Positions 5,918 through 11,431 of a stretch of 11,431 nt of DNA are shown here, one piece after another. The notes beneath the pieces were generated by a model, which saw only the letters and a list, made by a program, of their open reading frames with translations, did no database searches and was not told the DNA's origin. The position numbers were made by a program, and so were the translations under genes. The DNA is from JBEKHI01 sp050012355 (GTDB taxonomy: Bacteria; Actinomycetota; Actinomycetes; Streptosporangiales; Streptosporangiaceae): NCBI GenBank assembly GCA_050012355.1, contig JBEKHI010000283.1, forward strand, positions 1-11,431. The letters run 5' to 3'. How positions within the stretch are numbered: the first letter of the stretch is position 1; each line of letters starts with the position of its first letter.

Positions 5918-7346
5918 TCGACGCCGCCGCTGTTCCCGCTCGCCGGCCCCACACGCTGCCGATCGTCATGCCGAAACCGGCCAGATAGCCGGTGCTCAGG
6001 ATATTTCCCGACATAATTTCTCCCGCGGCGTAGATGTTGTCGAAAGGCTGGCCGTCGAGCATGAGCACCCGGGCATCGTCTCGTACCCGGACGCCCATGT
6101 AGGTGAAGGTGATTCCCGGCCGCAGTTTCACCGCGTAATACGGCGGTTTGTCGAGGCGTTGCGCCCAGTGTGATTTCGGGATAGCGAGACCCGACGTGTG
6201 GCATTTATCCAGCACCTTGTGGTCGAACGGCCCGTCGCTGACCACGGCCGCGTTGTACTCGTCCACAGTCGAAGCGAGCGCGTCAGCCGGCAATCCCACC
6301 GATGAGGCCAGCTCACGGATGGAAGAAGCGGAATACGCGCCATACAACGGCGGCAGGAACAGTCCGTTTACCTTGGAATCCCACAAAGTGACGGCGAATT
6401 GCCCGGGCTGATGGGCGATATGACCGCCCCAGTGCGCATAACACGCCGGCCAGACGTCGAAGCCTTCATCATGAAACCGGAGAGCGTCGCGGTTCACCAC
6501 GATGCCGAGCGGTATCGCGTCCTGCCGGGTAGCTATCCCGCCATCGAAACGCGGTGACCGGGCGTCGACCGCGATCGCGTGGAATCCGCGTTCCTGCCCT
6601 TCCCTGGCCGCTCCCGCGGCGAACAGCCGGGCCAGCACGTGCCCGTCGTTGTACGGGGTGCCGCGGATGATGTACCCGTCGACCGCGTCGCCCCAGTACT
6701 CCCGTAGCCAGTCCAGGCTGGCCTCGAAGCCGCCGCTGGCGCAGACCACCGACCTGGTGCGCACCCGGTGCCGTGTCGATCCGACGGAAACGACGACCGA
6801 TGAGCAGCGGTTGCCCGCCAGCTCCAGGTCTTCGACCTTGGCGTCATAGGCGACCGAGATGCCGCCGCGGCGGGTGATCTCGTTGTAATAGTGGTTGAGC
6901 AGCGACTTGCCGCCGCCCAGGAAGAACCGGTTCGTCCGGTCCAGGTGCAGGGTGCCCGCGAGCGGCCGCTGCCACCTGGCCCCGTGCGCGTACATCCAGT
7001 CCAGCATGGTGGCCGACTCGCTGACGGTGAGCCGGGCGAGCTCTTCGTTGTTCGGTCCCTCGCCGACGCTGCATAGATCGCGCCAGAGTTCGTCGAAGTG
7101 GTAGGCCCCGCTGCTGAACTGGTCGGGTTCGTGGATGCAGCGGATGTTGCGAGTATGGCGGCTGTTGCCACCGCGCATATGCCTGGGCGCGCGCTCCACG
7201 ATCAGCACCCGAGCCCCGAGGTCATGCGCCGCCATCGCCGCGACGACGCCCGCGTTCCCGCCGCCGATGACCACGACGTCCCAGTCCGCGGCCGCCCAGG
7301 CAGGCGAGCCGTCGGTCATCGCGGACTCGTAAGCGGTCTCAACCAC
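5907..7346 (-). CDS. tcuA: TcuA-like FAD-dependent tricarballylate dehydrogenase family protein
   Basis: A 479-residue flavoprotein of the succinate dehydrogenase/fumarate reductase family. The dinucleotide fold VVVIGGGNAGVVAA (24-37) is followed by RGGNSRHTRNIRC (58-70), a stretch characteristic of TcuA-type enzymes, and by FTYMGVRV and the FAD-binding end AAGEIMSGNILSTGYLAG (440-457). TcuA of Salmonella oxidises tricarballylate to cis-aconitate. Whether this protein uses tricarballylate or a related polycarboxylate cannot be read from the sequence. The GTG at 7346 is chosen because AGAGGG lies 9 nt upstream and a promoter ends 27 nt before it. It is first in a tcuA-tcuB-nhaA unit. The operator-like repeats over its promoter suggest control by the GntR protein encoded just upstream. 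No membrane segment or signal peptide is visible, fitting a cytoplasmic protein docked on TcuB. Confidence 0.88.
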   Translation of the reverse strand: MVETAYESAMTDGSPAWAAADWDVVVIGGGNAGVVAAMAAHDLGARVLIVERAPRHMRGGNSRHTRNIRCIHEPDQFSSGAYHFDELWRDLCSVGEGPNNEELARLTVSESATMLDWMYAHGARWQRPLAGTLHLDRTNRFFLGGGKSLLNHYYNEITRRGGISVAYDAKVEDLELAGNRCSSVVVSVGSTRHRVRTRSVVCASGGFEASLDWLREYWGDAVDGYIIRGTPYNDGHVLARLFAAGAAREGQERGFHAIAVDARSPRFDGGIATRQDAIPLGIVVNRDALRFHDEGFDVWPACYAHWGGHIAHQPGQFAVTLWDSKVNGLFLPPLYGAYSASSIRELASSVGLPADALASTVDEYNAAVVSDGPFDHKVLDKCHTSGLAIPKSHWAQRLDKPPYYAVKLRPGITFTYMGVRVRDDARVLMLDGQPFDNIYAAGEIMSGNILSTGYLAGFGMTIGSVWGRRAGTAAASNAG

Positions 7347-7370
7347 GCGGTCACACCCTCTCTAGAGGCT

Positions 7371-7388
7371 GTATGCAACAGTATACAA
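7371..7388 (-). promoter_or_regulatory. Probable GntR operator over the tcuA promoter
   Basis: On the plus strand GTATGCAA and GTATACAA occur in tandem, separated by CA, giving a 10-base period on one face of the helix. GTATACAA is 8 of 10 bases of the palindrome TTGTATACAA, the type of site used by FCD-class GntR regulators. The repeat spans the -10 element and predicted transcription start of tcuA, and the GntR gene ends 42 nt away. Binding is inferred. Confidence 0.55.
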
Positions 7389-7408
7389 CGGTAGGTATCA
7401 GTACTCAA
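7380..7408 (-). promoter_or_regulatory. Sigma-70-type promoter of tcuA
   Basis: On the minus strand TTGAGT (7403-7408) and TATACT (7380-7385) are separated by exactly 17 bases. Transcription should start near 7373, leaving a leader of about 27 nt before the GTG at 7346. The -10 is almost consensus, which is unusual for a GC-rich genome and suggests a strong promoter kept in check by a repressor. Confidence 0.7.
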
Positions 7409-7430
7409 TGCTCGCGGTCAGCAACCGGGA

Positions 7431-8108
7431 TCAGGCGCCGTCGAACGCGGACTCGGCGAAGAGCGCCAGCCGGATGTCGCGGGCGCGCTCGAAGTGGCGA
7501 TGCGCGATGCGGTAGGCATCGTCGCCGCGGCGCTGCTCGATCGCCTCCGCGAGCTCAGCGTGCTCGTGGATCGCCTCGTCCCACCGGCCCGGCGCGGTCA
7601 GCGTCGTCTCCGGGTAGCGGCCGAGGTGCAGGTTGAGCCGTTGCAGCAGGTCCACCAGCGCTTCGTTGTGGCTGGCGCGCCACACCATGCGGTGGAACAG
7701 CTCGTTGGCCTCGACCATCGCGGCAGGGTCGGACGCGTCGGTCTCCTTGCCGCGCTGCAGCGCGTAGCTCAGCATCCGCACGTCGTGATCGGTCCGGCGG
7801 TCGGCGGCGACCTTACCGACCGACGCCTCGAGCACGATCCTGGTCTCGTAGATGTCCAGGATCTCTTCGGGGCTGCGGACCCGGACGACAAGACCGCCCT
7901 CGCTGTGGTGCACCAGGCCGTCTTGCTCCAGCCGGGTCAGCGCCTCCCTGATGGGGGTACGGCTGACCCCGCACCACTCGGCCAGCGATGTCTCGACCAG
8001 CGACTGCCCGGGGGTGAACTCACCGGACAGAATCGCGCGCTTGAGCATGTCGTACGGTGACACGGCCGCCTGCGCGGACCCTCGTGAACGCTTCGCGCCA
8101 GCCATCAT
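7431..8108 (-). CDS. GntR-family transcriptional regulator, FCD class
   Basis: A 225-residue regulator. The N-terminal winged helix (about 15-80) has the typical GntR run ETSLAEWCGVSRTPIREALTRLEQDGLV. The all-helical FCD ligand domain (about 85-215) keeps His139 (NELFH), His183 (HEHAEL) and His203/His205 (AHRHFERA) of the metal-binding set, but the usual aspartate four residues before the first histidine is Asn135. FCD regulators usually bind a carboxylic acid and let go of DNA when it is present; the pathway substrate or an intermediate is the expected effector. The ATG at 8108 overlaps the aldehyde dehydrogenase stop by 4 nt (ATGA), so it is translationally coupled to the enzyme operon. A second ATG follows at 8105. 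Its most likely target is the repeat over the tcuA promoter, and it may also act at the off-window operon promoter. Confidence 0.92.
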   Translation of the reverse strand: MMAGAKRSRGSAQAAVSPYDMLKRAILSGEFTPGQSLVETSLAEWCGVSRTPIREALTRLEQDGLVHHSEGGLVVRVRSPEEILDIYETRIVLEASVGKVAADRRTDHDVRMLSYALQRGKETDASDPAAMVEANELFHRMVWRASHNEALVDLLQRLNLHLGRYPETTLTAPGRWDEAIHEHAELAEAIEQRRGDDAYRIAHRHFERARDIRLALFAESAFDGA

Positions 8109-9532
8109 CCAGGTCCGATCGTGACGAGTCGTTCTTCGCTCATTTCGCGCATCGCATAGCGCGGGCCTTCGCGGCCCACTCCGCTCGATTTCGCTCCGGT
8201 GTACGGCATCAGGTCGACGCGACTGCTGGATGTCTCGTTTATGTGCACCGAGCCCATGTGCAATCGGTCCGCGGCGACCAGCGCGCGGTTGATATCACGG
8301 GTGAAGATTCCGGCGGCGAGGCCATAGGGCGTGTCATTGACCTCAGATATCGCGGAATCGAGGTCATCGAACGGGCGGACCACTACCACCGGGCCAAAGA
8401 TCTCGCGAGACATGACGGCCATTTCCCCGCGCACGTCGCCGAGAACTGTTGGCGTGACCACGTTTCCGTCGCGACTGCCGCCGGTCATGAGAGACGCGCC
8501 GCCATCGGTGGCCTCCTCGATCCACTGCGAAATGCGATCCGCTTCCGCTGGACTGATCACCGGTCCCACAAACGTATCCGGCAACGCGGGGTCGCCCGCC
8601 TTCTTCCCGCTCACGATATCAGCAAGCTTGGCAGTCATGTCCGGCACGGCCGAACGCTCCACATAGAGCCGCTGAACCGACGTGCACACCTGGCCGGCCT
8701 TGCGGAATGCCGCCGCGACAATCTTCGCCGCCGCGGTATCGGTGTCCGCGTCGGCGCAGACAATGGTGCTGGACAGGCTGCCCATCTCAAGCTGAGTCCG
8801 GCGCAGCCCGACACTGCGGCGCACGTGCAGCCCGACCTCGGTGCTCCCGGTGAAGGCGTAGAACGCCGGGCGCGGGTCATCCAGCAGCGCTTGCCCGGCC
8901 ACCGCGCCGGAACCGTAGACGAAGGACAGCAGTCCGGCGGGCACACCCGCCTCCAGCAGCAGCCGCAGGATCCGGTCGGCGGTGCGCGGGGTCTGCGAGG
9001 CGGGCTTGAGCACCACCGAGTTACCGGCCGCGAGCGCCGGGGCGACCTTGTGCAGCAGCGTGTTGAGCGGCGAGTTGAACGGGGTGATCGCGGCCACCAC
9101 ACCGACCGGATGGAACACGGTGTACCCGATACGGCCCCGCACGCCAGGCGCGCCCTCGAGCGGTATGACCTCGCCGACCAGGCGCTTGGCCTCTTCCCCG
9201 GAGATCTGCAGGGTCTGCGCCGCGCGCTCCACCTCGCGGGCGGCATCGGACACCGTGAACCCGCTGTCGGCGACGATGGTCGCCACCACGTCGGCCGCCT
9301 GCTCGAGCAGCAGCGCCGACGCCCGGGTCAGCACGCGGAACCGGTCGGCCGGTCCCCAGCCAGCCGATTGCTGGCCGCGGATGGCAGCCGTGACCGCCTC
9401 CCGCACCTGGCCCTCGTCGGAGCAACCCAGGCGGGTGGCCGGCTCATTGGTGAACTTGTCGGGTACCACCTCCTCGATCGGAGCGTCGTGCCAGGACCCT
9501 CCGTAGAAGGGCCGGACCTCGGTGAGCTGCAT
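8105..9532 (-). CDS. Aldehyde dehydrogenase superfamily protein
   Basis: A 475-residue NAD(P)+-dependent aldehyde dehydrogenase of usual length. Visible signatures: PFNSP with Asn153 (oxyanion), VVLKPAS with Lys176, FTGSTEVG (227-234, cofactor), the general base Glu249 in LEMGS, nucleophile Cys283 in GQVCTSVQR, and EIFGPVV. The glutamate motif is usually ELGG; EMGS is a deviation at the loop beside the active site. It oxidises an aldehyde to a carboxylic acid. Since it sits behind a thiamine-diphosphate enzyme, an aldehyde released by decarboxylation of a 2-oxo acid is the natural guess for its substrate (inference). The ATG at 9532 has GGAGG (9541-9545) 8 nt upstream, within the end of the preceding gene, and is 3 nt from that gene's stop. 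Confidence 0.93.
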   Translation of the reverse strand: MQLTEVRPFYGGSWHDAPIEEVVPDKFTNEPATRLGCSDEGQVREAVTAAIRGQQSAGWGPADRFRVLTRASALLLEQAADVVATIVADSGFTVSDAAREVERAAQTLQISGEEAKRLVGEVIPLEGAPGVRGRIGYTVFHPVGVVAAITPFNSPLNTLLHKVAPALAAGNSVVLKPASQTPRTADRILRLLLEAGVPAGLLSFVYGSGAVAGQALLDDPRPAFYAFTGSTEVGLHVRRSVGLRRTQLEMGSLSSTIVCADADTDTAAAKIVAAAFRKAGQVCTSVQRLYVERSAVPDMTAKLADIVSGKKAGDPALPDTFVGPVISPAEADRISQWIEEATDGGASLMTGGSRDGNVVTPTVLGDVRGEMAVMSREIFGPVVVVRPFDDLDSAISEVNDTPYGLAAGIFTRDINRALVAADRLHMGSVHINETSSSRVDLMPYTGAKSSGVGREGPRYAMREMSEERLVTIGPG

Positions 9533-9535
9533 CGC

Positions 9536-10873
9536 TTATACCTCCAGATCGCGCACGCTGGCGAGTTCGCTCAGCCGCCATAGCTGCGCGGATAGCCGGG
9601 ACGAGCGGGCCTGCCCGAGCACCGGTTCGCTCAGGTCGATGTACTTGGCGGCCAGTTCGGAATCGGTCAGCGGGTCGTCAGGATCGCCCTTGCGAGTGTT
9701 CCGCACGACCTGGTGCCCCGTTCCCGACCGGTCGGTCACCGTGATGGTGGCGCGCCGCTGGGCGGGGAACACCCGCTCCATCTCCTCGTCGGGTACCACC
9801 GTGACCCGCTGCTCGACCTCGCGGAGCACCGGGTTCTCCAGGGCTGACGGCGAGAACGCGCGCAGCCGCACCGATCCGAGCACGAAGGCGGCGGCGACGC
9901 AGTAGGACACGCTGAACTTGGCCTCGAAGGCGGTCTGGGGATCGGTGTTCCCGGCCACCTTGGCCGCGGTGATCGCCGTCCTGACCTCCACCGACTCGAT
10001 GTCACCCGGCTTAATGCCGCTGGCCCGCAGCTCCAGTGCCCCGTCGACGGCGGCGAAGGTGTGACCGCAGCATGAGTGGTTCTTCACGGTCGCCGCGGTG
10101 ATGCCGAGCGGCCGGCCGGGGTTGGCGAGCGCGCGCGACCAGTCCGGCCCGGCCGCCATCGCGACACCGAAGCCCGCCGGTCCCTCCAGCACGTCGAGCG
10201 CTCCGGTATAGCCGCCCGCCGCGGCGAGCGCGGCCAGCAGCCCGGCCTCGGCCGCGTGCCCGGCGTGCAGCGGCTTGCTCATCGCATCCGATCGGAAGGC
10301 CTGCTGCAGCCCGGCCGCCATCGTCGTCGCGGTCGCCAGGGCGTGCGCGAACCGCTTCCGGTCAAGCTCCAGCAGGTCCGCGGCGGCGGCCGCCGCGCCG
10401 AGGGTGCCGACCGTGCCCGTCGTGTGCCAGTACGTGTAGTGCGCGGGATTGACGGCGGCGGCCACCCGGTCGCCGATCTCGTACCCGACGGCCACCGCCC
10501 GCAGCAATTCGCTCCCGGACGCGCCGCGCCGCTGGGCCAGCGCCAGCGCGGCCGCCACCGTGGGCGAACCGGGATGGTAGATGCCGTCACGGAAGATGTC
10601 GTCGAGCTCCGCGGCGTGCGACGCGGTGCCGTTGATCAGCGCCGCGGTCCGCACCGGCGCTGGCTGGCCGTCCGGCACGAGCCGCGCGGCGCCGCCCTCG
10701 TCGAGCAGGACGGAGCGCAGGATCCGCGGCGGTTCCTGGGTGCTCCCGGCGATCGTCGCGCCGAACCAGTCGACGACGGCGCGGGTAGCGGCGTGCGACT
10801 CCTCGGGTGTCAGCGTCCGGTCGCGTAGCGCCACGGCCAGCCTGGCTAGCCCGCCACAAATCGTGCCGCGCAT
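9536..10873 (-). CDS. MmgE/PrpD family protein
   Basis: A 445-residue member of the family that includes 2-methylcitrate dehydratase and cis-aconitate decarboxylase. The N-terminal helical domain carries NGTASHAAELDD (81-92), GIYHPGSP with His100, YWHTTGTVG with His150 and MSKPLHAGHAAEAG with Lys200. VKNHSCCGH with Lys264 follows before the small C-terminal lid region. From memory these Asp/His/Lys positions correspond well to the active-site set of cis-aconitate decarboxylase, but the same set is largely shared by dehydratases, so the reaction is undecided: hydration or dehydration, decarboxylation or epimerisation of a polycarboxylate are all possible. ATG at 10873 overlaps the upstream stop by one base (TGATG), so translation is coupled. 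With TcuA downstream, cis-aconitate is a tempting common intermediate (inference). Confidence 0.92.
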   Translation of the reverse strand: MRGTICGGLARLAVALRDRTLTPEESHAATRAVVDWFGATIAGSTQEPPRILRSVLLDEGGAARLVPDGQPAPVRTAALINGTASHAAELDDIFRDGIYHPGSPTVAAALALAQRRGASGSELLRAVAVGYEIGDRVAAAVNPAHYTYWHTTGTVGTLGAAAAAADLLELDRKRFAHALATATTMAAGLQQAFRSDAMSKPLHAGHAAEAGLLAALAAAGGYTGALDVLEGPAGFGVAMAAGPDWSRALANPGRPLGITAATVKNHSCCGHTFAAVDGALELRASGIKPGDIESVEVRTAITAAKVAGNTDPQTAFEAKFSVSYCVAAAFVLGSVRLRAFSPSALENPVLREVEQRVTVVPDEEMERVFPAQRRATITVTDRSGTGHQVVRNTRKGDPDDPLTDSELAAKYIDLSEPVLGQARSSRLSAQLWRLSELASVRDLEV

Positions 10874-11431
10874 CAGAACTGCGACTCATACTGCGCGGGA
10901 TCGATCCGCGCCTCGATGACGAGCGGGCGGGAGAGCGTGTCGATGCCTTTCAGCGCGGCGGCCAGTTCGGTTTCACTCTCCACCCGGATCCCGTGGCAGT
11001 CCATAGCCGCGGCCAGCATGACCAGGTCGGTGTCCTCGATCCTGGTCGCCGTGCTCGGGTAGTGCGCGACGATCTGCTTGAGCTCGATCCGGTTGAGGCT
11101 GCCGTCGACGAAGACCACGACCACGATGCCAAGACCGCGCGCCGCGGCCAGCCGCAGCTCGGTCGCGGTCATCGCCATCCCGCCGTCGCCGATCATCGCG
11201 ACGACGGGGCGGTCGGGATAGGTCATCTTGGCGGCGATCGCCGCGGGCAGCCCGAATCCCATCGCGGACAGCCCGTTGGTCATCAGCACGCTGCGTGGCC
11301 GGGTCGCGGTCCAGCCCTGGCCGACGAGCAGCTTGTGCGACCCCACGTCGCAGGTGGCGATGGTGTCCGGCGGCGCGACGGCGCGAACGGTGTCGACCAC
11401 ATCGGTGGGGTTGAGCCGCCCGGGCACCCGG
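10873..11431 (-). CDS. Thiamine-diphosphate-dependent enzyme (acetolactate synthase/decarboxylase-like), C-terminal part only
   Basis: The coding frame is open to the right edge, so the N-terminal and central domains lie outside the window; about 186 residues of a protein that normally has about 550 are visible. This is the C-terminal cofactor domain: NGLSAMGFGLPAAIAAK (residues 51-67 counted from the GTG at 11427, which is probably internal), the GDGG motif (80-83) and VFVDGSLNRIELKQ (105-118), which completes the ThDP/Mg2+ binding motif with aspartate where asparagine is common. Such enzymes decarboxylate 2-oxo acids, releasing an aldehyde or transferring the carbanion to an acceptor. The following aldehyde dehydrogenase favours a decarboxylase-type reaction, but acetolactate synthase-like ligation cannot be excluded. 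It is the first visible gene of the operon and overlaps the MmgE/PrpD gene by one base. Confidence 0.9.
   Translation of the reverse strand, partial: RVPGRLNPTDVVDTVRAVAPPDTIATCDVGSHKLLVGQGWTATRPRSVLMTNGLSAMGFGLPAAIAAKMTYPDRPVVAMIGDGGMAMTATELRLAAARGLGIVVVVFVDGSLNRIELKQIVAHYPSTATRIEDTDLVMLAAAMDCHGIRVESETELAAALKGIDTLSRPLVIEARIDPAQYESQF

Noticed and set aside
8057..9583. 508-codon plus-strand open frame
   Set aside because: It lies antisense to the complete aldehyde dehydrogenase, has low-complexity Arg/His/Gly-rich composition, and no recognisable domain; long antisense frames are expected in GC-rich coding DNA.

Overview
The window is GC-rich, with many GTG starts, strong third-position GC bias and IdeR/DmdR-type iron boxes. 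This points to a high-GC actinobacterium, possibly Pseudonocardiales-like, although no species can be named from the sequence alone. Every gene I accept lies on the minus strand, so transcription runs from the right edge to the left edge. No stretch without a gene exceeds about 125 bases. I see no tRNA or rRNA gene, no insertion sequence and no CRISPR array.

Right third (about 11431 to 7431): a tightly packed operon. It starts with the C-terminal part of a thiamine-diphosphate enzyme that runs off the window. This is followed by an MmgE/PrpD-family protein, an NAD(P)-type aldehyde dehydrogenase and a GntR/FCD repressor-type regulator. The junctions are a 1-nt overlap, a 3-nt gap and a 4-nt overlap. 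An 84-nt gap follows, holding a convincing promoter (TTGAGT, 17 nt, TATACT) whose -10 is overlapped by a repeated GTATRCAA motif, the probable site of that GntR protein.

Middle (7346 to 2949): a TcuA-like flavoprotein dehydrogenase, a TcuB-like membrane Fe-S partner, and an NhaA sodium/proton antiporter with a fused DsbA/thioredoxin-like CPYC domain, joined by an 11-nt overlap and a 5-nt gap. Together with the upstream enzymes this looks like a catabolic module for a tricarboxylate or related acid. TcuAB in its characterised form oxidises tricarballylate to cis-aconitate, and MmgE/PrpD enzymes act on methylcitrate or cis-aconitate. The actual substrate is not determined by the sequence.

Left third (2927 to 1): an iron-linked regulatory block. 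A perfect 23-bp palindromic iron box controls a small winged-helix protein that is a receiver-less copy of the DNA-binding domain of the OmpR-type response regulator encoded next to it. After that regulator comes its histidine kinase, whose stop codon lies inside a second, imperfect iron box in front of an ATP-grasp gene. The ATP-grasp gene continues past the left edge. It appears to lack the central segment where the family normally binds ATP, and an 18-bp perfect palindrome sits at the apparent junction. The most interesting idea in the window is that an iron-derepressed, receiver-less regulator competes or cooperates with its full-length paralogue at a siderophore-related locus.
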